The position numbers were made by a program, and so were the translations under genes. A DNA stretch of 64,000 bases from Metaphire vulgaris (Eukaryota; Annelida; Clitellata; Crassiclitellata; Megascolecidae), in NCBI GenBank assembly GCA_018105865.1, contig CM030837.1:11724725-11788724 (forward strand), written 5' to 3'. Below are positions 43,271 through 54,505 of the stretch, piece by piece. Below the pieces are notes generated by a model. The model was given only the letters and a program-made list of their open reading frames with translations. It was not told where the DNA came from and made no database searches. Position 1 is the stretch's first letter; every line of letters starts with the position of its first letter.

Positions 43271-45283
43271 GATTGCTTAACTGTATAAACTTGTTAGTTA
43301 ATAATTTAATCTAATTAATTAGCATTATAATAATGTAATTTTGTACTAATTTTAATTAATTAATAAAGTTTTAATCCATGTAAAACGGACAGAGCACGCG
43401 CTAGGCTAAGACGCTAAGGCTTCGGTAAAATTATTAGAATCGCCACGGCCGCCCAAAGACCGAGAGATAAGTTGTATAAACCGGCAACGGTTTATGGTTC
43501 CCGAGCCTTCGGTCTTTAGCAAGTAGAGAGTTTGGCCGCTGAAAGACCGTCGCCTGTTTGACAGAGGCTGCGCGGAGACGGCGGCTGGCTGGCTGCTGAC
43601 GAAGGGAACAGGCGGTTGGAGCGATGGAAAGAAGGAGAGAGAACGCAGCGGTCGGCCGGCTGTGTAGTCGATGCGTACGCCTGAACACTGGCGCCCGGGC
43701 TACCAGAGGTGGTTAGCGAAGGGCTGGGCCCGTAGACGGGGTCGCTTACCACCGATAACGACGACACTGCCTCCTAGGTCCTGCTCTGACGGCATCTAAG
43801 CGGACGTGGCCCTACAGCTTGAAATTCCGCCTAAAGAGCGGCGCCCGGGGAACAAGGTCCTGACGGCGATGCGCGTCGCCGGCGGCGAGGCGCCCTTCGC
43901 CGCCTCCGACGACGCTAGGGGGGTGGGTCCGAAGTTAAGCTTTCTGGCGGATAAAACGCGTAGATGGGGACATTTGGGAGCGAGCGCCCTCAAGGGCTGG
44001 TTCTAAAAATCGAAAATCTCCGAAATATGGGAATTTATGTAGCCCGCGTCACTAGGCGGACGCAGGCGGCTGTTGAACTAAAGTTCGCTTGAGACGCGCG
44101 CCCATCTGGCAGGAACTATTGCCGCGTCGCTTAGCCGTAGACGAAGCCCCTGATCGCCGCTAAGGAAATCGTTCTTAAGCAAGTCCCTACTTTTTCCTAT
44201 TGACGGTAACTACGCGGAAATACAGACTACAGACGAAAAATCCGCCTAAGTGTCCGTCAAAAAGTTTCAAAACTCTGAAAATTTCAGTCTTTATCATGAG
44301 ATCGTCTTTTCGTGGTGTGCTCGCTTATACTGTGAAGCGATAGAGTAAAGAAAGCACAGCGATTGAAAGCGAGTATGTGGAGCCCGTTTAAAGTGCTAAA
44401 GCTTATCGTTTCATACTGACGTATCAAAGGCTATTGATTGCAGTTCCTGTGCGCTAGTTATTGTGGCTGCCGGACTGCGTCTAGCTACCGCGTCTTTGTC
44501 CGTGTTACCAGTGTTGCCACTGTAGCCATTGTTGTCATTGTTGCTTGGTTTATTAATAAATAAATAAAAATAAACCAATAAAGGCAAGTTGGGTTCGTGT
44601 CTTTGAAAGTCGCTGTGACGCCGGAGTCTCAGCGCACTGTCCGTGAAGGTGAGCCTTGGCTGTGATGAACCTCGCCTACCTGAGGTCACGTTAGTGCCCA
44701 GGAGGTCAATTCTGAGCCAAGGGAGGAGACAGACGCCCGCCTGTCGTAAAGGCGCGGGGAGACAGTTCGAGTGAATCGACGGCCAGGAAAAGAGTGGACC
44801 GCCGTCCATTCAGGCACGGTTAACCTTGGGTTTGGTGAAAGCGTGTGAGGAAGCCAAGAGACAACGCCGCCTGTCTATAAGAGAGCGGGAAACGGCTAGA
44901 TTGCCGAGAATGAAGAGACGTGGGGCCAAGTCGAAGTCAGAGACTAGAAATACCTATCGAAATCGCTTAAGGCGCCGAGACCAAGCGGTGGCCAGCGATA
45001 AGAGGCATGAGTTAAAGGGTCTCTCGGACGAAGCTGGGGCCGGAACGGATAGAGAGTCAGAGGAGGAAAACGAGAACCCTACGTTGAGGAGCGGCCATCC
45101 TCAGTGTGCTGCCTGCCCGGCAGCCGCGGACACCTCCTCTGATGTCGGAGAGCCGGAAAGGAAGACTGACACCACCGATCAGGCAGAGTCGGCGGCTGAT
45201 GGCGATCGGGAGACCGAGCGGGCGTTGGGGGCCGCCCGACCGCTGGCCGCGCTTCGAGACCGCGAGCCGGCGGGGTCGCCACA
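43158..45283. mobile_element. LTR-like insertion (TGTGGCGACC … GGTCGCCACA), 2126 bp
   Basis: It begins TGTGGCGACC and ends GGTCGCCACA, the TG…CA inverted termini typical of LTRs, with a possible 4-bp GTAG TSD. It interrupts one TAG array. Much GC-richer than its surroundings. No gag, protease or RT seen, so a solo LTR or an unusually long non-autonomous element are both possible. Confidence 0.5.
43182..43270. repeat. (ATT)n microsatellite
   Basis: About 29 ATT units inside the LTR-like element. Confidence 0.95.
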
Positions 45284-45287
45284 GTAG
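44826..45287 (+). other. Open frame of 153 codons, Arg/Glu-rich, unrecognised
   Basis: Starts MGLVKACEEAKRQRRLSIRE; rich in Arg, Glu, Asp and Ala without domain similarity. It ends in the terminal repeat of the LTR-like element and the TAG array. It may be a chance frame in GC-rich DNA or the start of an element ORF. Confidence 0.25.
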
Positions 45288-45311
45288 TAGTATTAGTAGT
45301 ACTAGTAGGCC

Positions 45312-45402
<91 letters not shown>
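45284..45402. repeat. (TAG)n then (TAA)n microsatellite, right part
   Basis: TAG units to about 45366, then AAT units to about 45402. Confidence 0.95.
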
Positions 45403-45403
<1 letters not shown>

Positions 45404-45599
45404 TGAAGTAGATAAATCCATGCCGGATCCCCGTTTAGGTGTAGGAGAGGGAAGGGAGGAGAGGGAAGGGGGAGAGGGAAGGGGTAAGATGCTTCCAGCA
45501 GCCACGGAGGGATGGGCGCCCCTGGGCCATAGGGCCTAGGCAATCGCCTGTGTTTGTCTATGCCACAAGCCGCCGCTGGTAAAATCCATGCATGACATT
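45403..45599. other. Purine-rich stretch and solitary hAT end
   Basis: GGGAAGGGAGGAGAGGG-type tract at about 45445-45485, and a GCCGCCGCTG terminus near 45570-45580 like the right end of the GTGGCGGCT hAT family. Its left partner was not found. Confidence 0.45.
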
Positions 45600-45974
45600 G
45601 GGCTGTCCCATTAATTACGTCAACAATTAAAAGGGAGGGGGTTTGAAAAAGTTTGACAATTGTTGACAGGGGGAGGAGGGGTCAAGAGAAGTTGACGTCA
45701 ACAATTTAACTTTTTACAAATAATCATAAAATAGGAAATTTCATGGAATACTACTTATTACAATGGAAAAAAGCATGGCAAAAAGGTCATAACCGTGCAC
45801 CACATTTTGACACTCGATGAGGGAAAAAGGGAAAAAATGGTCATCACCACAAAAAATAAGAACCTTGTTATTGGGACCTGTCATTGATCTTGGGGGAGGG
45901 GTCAAGAGTTGTTGACGTAATTATAGGGGGTAAGTGAAAGTTGACAGTTGTTGACAAGGGGAATGGGTCAAAAA

Positions 45975-46342
45975 CAGTGATGTTAACAAGGACCGACCCC
46001 CCCCCCAAGGACGAGGATAAGGACAAGGACCGACTCCCCAAGGACGAGGATAAGGACAAGGACCGAACCCCCAAGGACGAGGACAAGGACGAGGACTTAC
46101 CCCGCAAGCACAAGGACCCCAAGGACTGACCCCAAGGACAAGGATCAAGGACAAGGACCAACCTCTGTCAGACAAAAAAAGTCGGATAGGAAAAAACCAA
46201 ACACAATTTCAATTCGAAACACAAAATTAGAAAAGCAAATTTTTTTAAAAAACATAATGTAGTCAACAGCAATGCTGCATTTCAAATGCGCCTTTGACTT
46301 TAGCCACCTAGCTATGTTACTGCGCTTAAGAAATTGTCAAGT

Positions 46343-46423
<81 letters not shown>

Positions 46424-46869
46424 GAAAAAGTGTTTCCAGCAACTGTTCAGTCATGCACACACGGTGAGGTCTAATTATGAGACCACTTTGCGAAAACACT
46501 CGTTCAACTGGAGCCGACGTCGCAGGGAAACAAAGAATTCTGCTAAAGAATCAACTGGTATTATAAAGGAAACAATGACTAAACATTTAGAGTAACTCAA
46601 CGCAAGTATGTAGCCAAAATATAAATCCACATACTACTCTTACCTTGGAACATAATTATCAGTACAATTGAAAATGGTATACAAGTAATTTGGTCCTTAT
46701 AAGGACTTTTCATGGACTAAGTTACAAGGACCAGGACAAGGACCGATCTGCAAGGACGAGGATAAGGACAAGGACCGAACCCCCAAGGACGAGGACAAGG
46801 ACAAGGACTTCAAATTGGTCCTTAAGGAGTCCTTAAGGACAAGGACCAGGACAAGGATTAACATCACTG
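45975..46869. mobile_element. hAT MITE with AAGGAC words, 895 bp
   Basis: Ends CAGTGATGTTAA and TTAACATCACTG are exact complements; TSD GTCAAAAA perfect on both sides (45967-45974, 46870-46877). Both ends consist of AAGGACAAGGACGAGG arrays (45992-46160, 46722-46860). An (AAT)n array is in the middle. Confidence 0.95.
46345..46421. repeat. (AAT)n microsatellite
   Basis: About 25 AAT units. Confidence 0.95.
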
Positions 46870-47030
46870 GTCAAAAATTGCCCCAAAATTGTTGACATAA
46901 TTAATGGACAGCCCCTTAGATTGCAGTCCTAGTTATTAAACTAAAACTAGTTTCCAAAAGGGTGAAAGGTTGCTTACTAATTTAATTGCTATTGATAGTT
47001 AAATAAGTGCAGGCAGCAGGCCTAACGAAG

Positions 47031-47249
47031 CAGGGCCGGATTAAGGTCCGAGTGGGCTTGGGGCTGAGAAGTAAAAAAACGAGGTCGTCGCTTCCATAAT
47101 TTGAAAATTGCCCCTTGTAAAATTTCCCGCCGCCTTCTGAAAATTTCTGACAAGCAAAACAAAAGGTCGTCGCTTGGAAAACGGTGGGCCTATTTTTATA
47201 GTGGGCCTGGGGATTCAGCCCCCTCAGCCCCCGCCTTAATATGGCCCTG
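47031..47249. mobile_element. MITE with CAGGGCCGGATTAAGG ends
   Basis: Left CAGGGCCGGATTAAGG, right CCTTAATATGGCCCTG (one mismatch). No clear TSD. Contains a CTGACAAGCAAAACAAAAGG word; two more such words lie at 47258 and 47355. Confidence 0.75.
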
Positions 47250-47466
47250 CTTAAAAGGGCTGACAAGTAAAAAAAAGCCAACAGGGCCTCGGCGCCCGGC
47301 GACATGTCACATGTGGCGGCTCGGACCCGGGTACAGTTGGTAAACCCTAAAAACGCTGACAAGCAAAAAAAAGTCGATGGGGCAATGCTGCCAATGCATC
47401 CCCAGTCATCTCCAACGTGGAACCGTCCCTGAATGTCATTGTAAAGTAGCTGAAGTCTCCTGCAGG

Positions 47467-48351
47467 CAGTGTTGGGTAAGTTACTTTTTATTTGTAACTA
47501 GATACAGTTACAAGTTACTAAGTAAAAAAGTAACTAGATACAGTTACAAGATACTTTTTAAAAAAAGTAACTAGTTACAGTTACAGTTACTTGAGAAGTA
47601 ACTAGTTACAGTTACAGTTACTTGTAGTTAAAAATACATTACAATATAGTACCAGTTGTCGAATAACAGTTCGTATACGTACAGTTTCATTTCGTTAGTT
47701 TTGTTGTTCAACATTAGTAATAAAGCACAAGTAGTTTAACTATGCAAACAGTTGATAGTAATCAAATACAGAAACCATAAATAATGTATGTACAAAACTT
47801 TTATGGCACGAATATTAGGTTGTTAGCGAGCAAGAAAATTAGCAAGCTAATATAGTTCAATACTTAAAAGTTACAATCAAAAACTGCAAACACCGAGAAT
47901 GCATTGGACCGAAATGTTTCTTCCGTTTTCCCCTATCGTTTAAAAATATTCTCCCCAAAACTTTTTCCAATAAAGTCAGACATTTCTCAGCAATAACTGC
48001 AAGCACGCACGTGCCAATAGCTAAGCAAAGAAAGAACTGACCGCGAAATGATTCTTAGAAAGAAACATAGATCTACGCTATTCCTCGGACATGCGGTCCC
48101 CAATGCACATTATAAATTTAGAATCTATGTTATCGTTATCGTCTTGGCGCGCTGCTACTTGCTTCTGTTACATTCTAAATTCTATTGCAAATAAAAAGTA
48201 ACTTGCAAAGTAACTATAAAATATCCGTTACAGTTCCTCAAAAAAGTAACTAGTTACAGTTACTAGTTACATCACAAAAAATGTATCTAGTTACAGTTAC
48301 AGTTACTGATTTGGTAACTAAGTTACAGTAACTCGTTACTACCCAACACTG
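47467..48351. mobile_element. hAT MITE with GTAACTAGTTAC words, 885 bp
   Basis: Ends CAGTGTTGGGTA… and …CCCAACACTG; TSD CCTGCAGG perfect on both sides (47459-47466, 48352-48359). 'gtaactagttacagttacag' words are reiterated for about 170 bp at each end. The core is AT-rich with no coding signal. Confidence 0.95.
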
Positions 48352-48359
48352 CCTGCAGG

Positions 48360-48646
48360 TCCGTCTTTTTGCTAAAAATCGGGCACAGTGCCCGGGGACC
48401 CGCGCATCTTAGGGCCCCGCGCTGCGCGCAAACTTTTTTGCTTGTCAACATATCCAAAAACGTTTAGAGATTAGCTTTTTTGCTTGTCAACATTTGATCT
48501 TCATATCTAGGGCCCCGCAGGCCGTCGGGTGCCCGGGGCCTCACACACATATAAGACGGGCCTGCCTGGTCTCCTGCTCTGCTATTCCATATCATATGCA
48601 ACTACAATCGAAGCCTATGGAATGCAAAGCAAAAGAAGAACTGGCT
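48360..48646. other. GC-rich repeat-like stretch
   Basis: 'gggcacagtgcccggggac' and 'agggccccgcaggccgtcgg' bracket two complemented TTTTTTGCTTGTCAACAT words (48432, 48477). Probably a decayed MITE of the AAGCAAAAAA-word class. No gene. Confidence 0.45.
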
Positions 48647-50186
48647 GTCGTCGTCAGGGACGTCATTTGGGGGGAGGGGGGCATTTGCCCCCCCTGATTT
48701 TTAGGAAAATTTTTTTCGCCAGCGTTTGTGTTATTTAGTTTTTACATGCCATAAAGGAGTGCTTGATATCGAGTAATCTGAAGTAACTAATCCAGTGGCG
48801 TAACCACGCCCGGGCAATTACGGGCAATGCCCGGGTTACTTTGCTTTCTGCCCGGGTTGAAAAATTTCTGCCCGGGTTGACAAAATATAAAAATTATGTC
48901 TTTATTATTTAGATTTGCTTACTTTTGCACTGCCCTGTACGTCATTGCAATACTATTGTAATAGTCTAAAACTAAAGTATCTGGAATACGTGTCTCACAG
49001 GTTACAGGTATCAGTTAGAAGTTCAGTAATTACTACAGTCATTTTGTTTGGCAAGTATATGTATCTGCGTGATATATCGAATTTTAGTTATGGCGGTAAT
49101 CGCCTGTCCCTATGGACCATTCATTTCCTATGCATCTTCCTCTACCGAAGTGAACGCTATCTACAGCGTAATGTGATGATTGGCGATCTGGCGATGGGTG
49201 AAGATTTATGAATGCCGACTGATACCAGGGATAGCTGAAGTAGCTTTGACCTGTGCGCTCGAAAGACCCTCGTCGGGTCGGGTCGGGTCGACCCGCCTTA
49301 TAGAAGAAAAATAGCAGCTGCTTTGAGATTTGACCTTTTTGACCCGAGAGGTACTCCGATTTCCCTGTGTATTTTGTCTGAAACGGGAAGGTCAGCACTG
49401 GACAACAAGGCACACATTGACATTAAGAGAGCATTCCTAAAATTCCTAATTTCCTTTGTATAATATCAGAGCAGGTGGGTCACCGTGGGTGTGCTTTAAG
49501 AGTTGACGCTTATTACAGTTCGCGCCAAGAGTAAATTTATTGTTTTACTCACAATTTCGCGTATAGTCATATTTTTGAAAGGCATCGTTTCACGGACACA
49601 GCGTCTGGATTGTAAAAGTTGCCTGCGTTTGGATTTCTCAAGAATTCTAAGGAGCTGAACATAACTGACTTATATGCTTAGAAACATCAGATGACGTATG
49701 CCAAACTCTTCGTCGAGTGCAACTAGTCATCATTGCCAGACACTTGCCAGACAGTTAAAATATCGGCGTCGTTGCGAACTCTACTGTAGAAATGAACAGA
49801 ATAAACAGTCTCAGCTTCTGAATAAGAGCCCAGAGGACAGTTCCTGAGAACTAGATAACAGTGTAGCCTAAATTGCATACATACCCATGGAAATATTTTG
49901 GAGCCAAGAAATCAGTCAAACGTCGTTTCCAAAGTTACTAACTATATTGCAGAATTTCCATGGTTGGCTAATTCTGTTCAGCAGGATGCTGCGTATTGCT
50001 TCTATTGTCGTTACCAGAGCAAAGAAAGCTCACCATTTGGTGAACCTGATTGGCAGCACGCAACGGATCAAAGGTAGGGGTCTATAGATTCACTCTTTAA
50101 AAGTCATCTGCTGAGCAATTGCGTTGCCTCGTGAAATGGGATCAGTTTAAAATCCTCGTGTTAATTTTAAGAAATATTTTATCGAG

Positions 50187-50312
50187 TGCCTGTCCATAAA
50201 TTACGTAAACAAAAGAGGCAAGGGTTTGAAAAGTGTGACAACTGTTGATAAGGCGGAAAGGGGGTGGATTAAAATTCGCACAAAAAAAATTGCTTACGTA
50301 ATTTATGGACAG
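50187..50312. mobile_element. Short GGGCTGTCC-type MITE
   Basis: Left CCTGTCCATAAATTACGTAA, right TTACGTAATTTATGGACAG, inverted. About 126 bp, with 'tgacaactgttgataaggcg' inside. Confidence 0.75.
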
Positions 50313-50899
50313 CCCATGGTAGGGGTGGGTCGATTAATCGAAATCGTAATCGCGATTTTTGAAAAATTCGTAATCGTAATCGACACGATTATTAAATAAA
50401 TCGAAATAATCGATAATCGTCGAAAAAATAATCTAAATCGCGATTAATTTTCGATTATTCCCGTAAGTGATATTATACAATATTTCCGATTCAAAGAAAG
50501 AGCAATTTACCGTTGATTATAAGATTTTCATTGAAAATGGATTCAACAGCGTCTAAAGACAGGTACCATCTTTCTGGGTTTGACAGCAGCTTTCGATACG
50601 GTGTGTCAGGTGGGTTTAATGTACAAACTCTCGCTCAACTTGCCACTCTGGTTCTGTCAACTTGTGGAATTACTCATATCTCTGACAGACGGTTCTGAGT
50701 TCACTTGGGGGATGTCAGCTCCTGGAGACGTCGACGAAACGGTCTACCATAGGGTCCAGTTCTAGCCCCCACGTTATTCAATTTGTAGGCCTATAGGCCT
50801 ACACGCGACTTAGGCCTACCTGGTACCATCAGTAGGAAGTTTGGATACGCTGACATCGGTCTTGCCACCCAGGCTCGATCCTTTAAGGAGATTGAAGAC

Positions 50900-52020
50900 C
50901 AGGGTTATTTCTAGGATTGTGAATTGGGGTGGGGTGTCGGGAAAGTCTGGGGTGTGCTTATTTCTAGGATTGTAGGATTGTGAATTTGGGGTGTCGGGAA
51001 AATCTGGGAGTGTCGAAATTTGGAAGTCTCTACCGAAAAAGGCTGACAAGCAAAAAACGTTATAGAGACTCACACAAAGTCTGACAAGCAAAAAAAGTCA
51101 TCCGAGGATAAAGTTGTGGGGTCTATTTCTCCATTTGGGGGCAGGCCTCTTCAGAGGCTGAAGGAGGCCCAGGCCAGTTGGAATTTCGAGGCCTCTCCTA
51201 GCCTTCCCAACAATTAAAATTTTGACAAGCGAAAAAAGGTAATCACCAATTTTGAGGACCGCAGAATACCTTCCTAGCTTTCCCAAAATCCCAAAATTAT
51301 CAACAAGCAAAAAGATCATCACCAAATTGTGAGGCCCTTCTAGTAGTAGCTATCTAGCTTTCTAGCTCTCCCAGAATTCTAGACAAGGAAACAAAGGGAG
51401 GCCCCCAAAATGATGGAGGCCCGGGCGAATGGCCATCCTAGCCCCCCTCTGAATGGGCCTGTTTGGGGGTGTTCAGGGCTAATCACTCCTCTCCTTAGAG
51501 ATCGACTCCACTGGATCCGTGTTCCACAGCGCATTGTCTACAAGCGCTGTTGGCTTACGTTTCGGGCTTTACACGATCCACTCTGTCCTGATTATCTAAC
51601 TGTGCTTGTACGAAGATCGACTGTGATCGAGAGGAGATCGGTTCTTAGGTCCTGTCGGAGAGTGCAGTTGTTGGTCCCTCCCCCGTCCAAGACCCCTAAG
51701 TTTGGGGTAAGATCATTCGCGCGGGGGAATCCCGCCCTGTGGAACTCTCTTCCAGACAATGTGACTGGAGCAGTCTCAGCTGGACTTTTCATTAGAAATT
51801 TGAAGACACATTTATTTAATATTGGATATGAACTGTGTTAAGCGCTCTTGTTGTAGGCCTTAGCCTTGCGTACTGCGCTATATAAATTGTCAATAAATAA
51901 ATAAATAAATAAATACCTATGCATTCTGTATGCATATCATTGTCACATCACCAAATTTTAGGGGGTGTCGACCTCAAATTGGGGGTGTTGGGGGGTGTTA
52001 GGGGAGTAGAAACATCCCTG
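50900..52020. mobile_element. hAT MITE with CAGGGTTATTTCTA ends (copy 2)
   Basis: TSD TTGAAGAC on both sides (50892-50899, 52021-52028), the same site as copy 1. Holds four AAGCRAAAAA words and an inserted LINE fragment at 51486. Confidence 0.92.
51486..51917 (+). mobile_element. L2/CR1-like LINE fragment, level 5 of the nest
   Basis: Encodes LLRDRLHWIRVPQRIVYKRC, LFRALHD-type residues, LVPPPSKTPKFGVRSFARGN, PALWNSLPDNVTG and NLKTHLFNIGYELC, then 'gcgctatataaattgtcaat' and an (AAAT)n tail. No stop inside the 117 or so codons of LINE. Copy 1 shows the empty site. Confidence 0.93.
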
Positions 52021-52378
52021 TTGAAGACCAACTGAACATCGATACACAGAGGATTGCCGAATACTGTAAAATATGGCGGGAAAGCCAGTTTCTAAAGGTA
52101 CTGTGAAATAATCGAAATCGAAATCGCGATTATTTAATAAACCGTAATCGTAATCGAAATCGTAATCGTGAAAAATAATCGAAAATAATCGTAATCGTAA
52201 TCGGAAAAATAATCGTAATCGACCCAGCTCTAGCCCATGGTCAGCTGCCCGGGTTACATCCATCACAAGCAGTTGTACACAGGGACATGCAAAACTCATA
52301 CCGACCAATCACAAGCGAGCCGTTCGTTTCTTCTTTAATCGATGATCTCATTTTAGACATCGCCCGCCCGTTAAATAT

Positions 52379-52388
52379 ATTATTATTA

Positions 52389-52471
<83 letters not shown>
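52379..52471. repeat. (ATT)n microsatellite
   Basis: About 30 ATT units with one slip near 52391. Confidence 0.95.
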
Positions 52472-52472
<1 letters not shown>

Positions 52473-52500
52473 TAACACAATTAACCCATAACACAAAAAA

Positions 52501-52504
<4 letters not shown>

Positions 52505-52570
<66 letters not shown>
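52505..52570. repeat. (TG)n microsatellite
   Basis: About 33 GT units. Confidence 0.95.
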
Positions 52571-52573
<3 letters not shown>

Positions 52574-52844
52574 CTGTTGACCCATGCAGATTGTTTATCA
52601 CATATTGCTAAATATTTTTCTACTCTTATCCCACGGCTGATTCAGACTTGCACATCCGTTACAGGGAAAATTTGTCTCCTCGGCATAGTGCTATTTGTGC
52701 CCTCATCTCTGATTTCTGGATTTCCCTTCCTAATTAGAATTTCTTTGTCAAATATTTCTCTATCAAATATACACAACTCAGCATGTAAGATTATCACAGA
52801 TCAAGGAATTACGCAAGAATTGGAATTATGGGACCTCAGCTGAC

Positions 52845-53032
52845 CAGTGGCGGCTCCACAGGGAGACCCGGAGGGCCCGTGCCCCCCAGGCCCCAACTAA
52901 GTGCCTCCCCAGTGGCCCTCCTGTTGGGACCCTATACTTGATACTACATACCTAACAACAAATGTGTGGCCCCCATGATTAGAAGTTGCCACCCTAACGC
53001 CCCCCCCTTGCCAAATATTGGAGCCGCCACTG
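52845..53032. mobile_element. hAT MITE, 188 bp, CAGTGGCGGCTCC ends
   Basis: Ends CAGTGGCGGCTCC and GGAGCCGCCACTG are exact complements; TSD CAGCTGAC perfect on both sides (52837-52844, 53033-53040). Relative of 40000-40193 in the opposite orientation. Confidence 0.95.
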
Positions 53033-53331
53033 CAGCTGACCACCAGGAAAACTCCATTACTGGAAAGGGCAAGACCTATTCCCTTTGAGAAACGAACGGC
53101 GCTTGTGATTGGTCGGAACGAACGACGCCTGTGATTGGTCGGAACGACTGTGTACAACTGCTTGTCATCCATGGTTACATCATTTTGACTCTGGTTACGC
53201 CACTGAACTAATCGTAAAAAATGACTGACGAGCAAAAAAGGTCAACTTGTTCGCAAACTTGTAACTTGTCAGGCTGTGAAAGTGTTTTGCCCCCCCCTGA
53301 AAAACAGTGAAATGACGTCTCTGGTCGTCGT

Positions 53332-54419
53332 GAATTTAATTTTAATGAACTAAAATAAAAAAGACTTCGCTAAGACATATAATAATAATAGTCTATGTAC
53401 AAAAATGTCCCGGTTTCAATTTTATGTTATACTCATATACTGCATACGATCAATAACTCCATGTGTGCAAGGCACGCGTGCCAAAATAGACAACAGCAGT
53501 GGACGTCGGATGCTGTCGCCTGTCGTATTGATATTGGTCGACTGCGTGCTGGTGCCTTAGAGTCGACGCCGCTTCTATCGTCTTTGCGTATCAACGCTTC
53601 ATTATGCGAAAAAGATGCAATCAGCATTCCAGTTGCCGTTCGTTGCGCCAGGTCCGTTTACGCCATATTGATGGTGTTGATCTGTAGCTCTCACACGACT
53701 AGCTTTAGGCCGTCTAATGCGATTCTTTCATTCGTAAAGCACTAATTTATTTAGGTAAAAATATTTTCAAACATATGAAAATGCATCGTCCGCAATCTGT
53801 ACGATTAAGTTGTTCTATTATGAAGAATATGATTCTTTTAAATTCAACCGCTTAGTTTTCTTAGCTAAGCCCACAGTTTTTCTGGGCAGCGCTTTTGGCT
53901 GAAAAGATGTCTTCAGCGAAAACGATAGTTTCACTCAAATTTGTGAATAAACTCATATAATTGAATGAGAGGTAAATTGCGTTTTATTTGTTCTCATCAG
54001 TGCGCTTTTGCGACGGTATGATCCTTACATGTTTATTTTTCTTGCATCATTGCATTCAAAAATTGAACATTTTACGTTTCGCACGGGCAAATACTTTTTC
54101 CAAAAACTCACTGGTTCACTCCAAACACAGGACTATTTTAGGCCTGTTATGAAGAGCCGAGTTAATCACTTGCTCAAGTGTAAAGTAATTGCTCATTACA
54201 AATTGCAACTAAAATTGTACCATTTTACCATTCATAATATGCATTTGGTTTTCAGATAAATTTGCCTGTTACATATTAGAAATTAATATAAAATTATATA
54301 AATTACATGTTGTGTCTTCACCTTGTTGCACTTTAATAGTTTACAGATATCTGAATCCAGCAGTGTGATGCCAATTGAATAACAACCGGTTCGCTGACAC
54401 TGGCTTGACCATTATATAT

Positions 54420-54420
<1 letters not shown>
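53332..54420. other. Long stretch without recognised gene
   Basis: A CpG-richer portion at 53450-53720 is open for 116 codons on the plus strand and about 75 on the minus strand, without recognisable similarity. It could be a promoter or first exon, but nothing in the sequence decides this. Confidence 0.4.

Positions 54421-54503
<83 letters not shown>
54421..54503. repeat. (GT)n-(AT)n microsatellite
   Basis: Short GT run, then about 35 AT units with one interruption. Confidence 0.95.

Positions 54504-54505
<2 letters not shown>

Larger units (their letters stand above)
45600..46914. mobile_element. GGGCTGTCC-ended MITE interrupted by a hAT MITE
   Basis: Left GGGCTGTCCCATTAATTACG, right (complemented) GGGGCTGTCCATTAATTATG. 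'tgacaattgttgacaggggg' lies inside the left end and its counterpart near the right end. Relatives: 50187-50312 and 58985-59096. TSD unclear. Confidence 0.75.
50536..52112 (+). mobile_element. LINE RT fragment inside composite hAT (copy 2)
   Basis: Same blocks as copy 1: a motif A-like TAAFDTVC stretch near 50580, a motif C region eroded to 'tacgctgacatcggtcttgc' (three bases lost), and QLNIDTQRIAEYCKIWRE after 52028. Broken by the inner MITE at the same base as in copy 1. Confidence 0.8.
50320..52232. mobile_element. Composite hAT element, copy 2 (TAATCG words), 1913 bp
   Basis: Ends TAGGGGTGGGTCGATTA and (complemented) TAGAGCTGGGTCGATTA; TSD GCCCATGG perfect on both sides (50312-50319, 52233-52240). 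Carries the same RT fragment and inner hAT MITE as copy 1 at 39666, without the GTGGCGGCT MITE, the (TTATA)n and the RTE-like LINE. Confidence 0.95.
48793..53205. mobile_element. hAT element with CAGTGGCGTAACC ends, level 2
   Basis: Left CAGTGGCGTAACCACGCCCG, right GGTTACGCCACTG; TSD AACTAATC perfect on both sides (48785-48792, 53206-53213). Shares 'gggcaattacgggcaatgcc' and much of its interior with the copy at 57858-59137. Interrupted by elements at 50187, 50320 and 52845. Confidence 0.93.
48655..53323. mobile_element. Outermost hAT of a five-level nest
   Basis: Ends CAGGGACGTCATTT and (complemented) CAGAGACGTCATTT; TSD GTCGTCGT perfect on both sides (48647-48654, 53324-53331). All but about 250 bp of it is the next hAT (48793-53205) inserted inside. 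Confidence 0.9.

Noticed and set aside
43380..45283. Possible ribosomal RNA fragment, because of high GC
   Set aside because: None of the conserved rRNA core stretches I know was recognised; termini suggest an inserted element.
49271..49295. Short (GGGTC)n run as a separate element
   Set aside because: Too short and inside the hAT at 48793; no termini.
53395..53745. 116-residue open frame as a gene
   Set aside because: No recognisable similarity, overlaps an open frame on the other strand, and lacks supporting splice or context signals.
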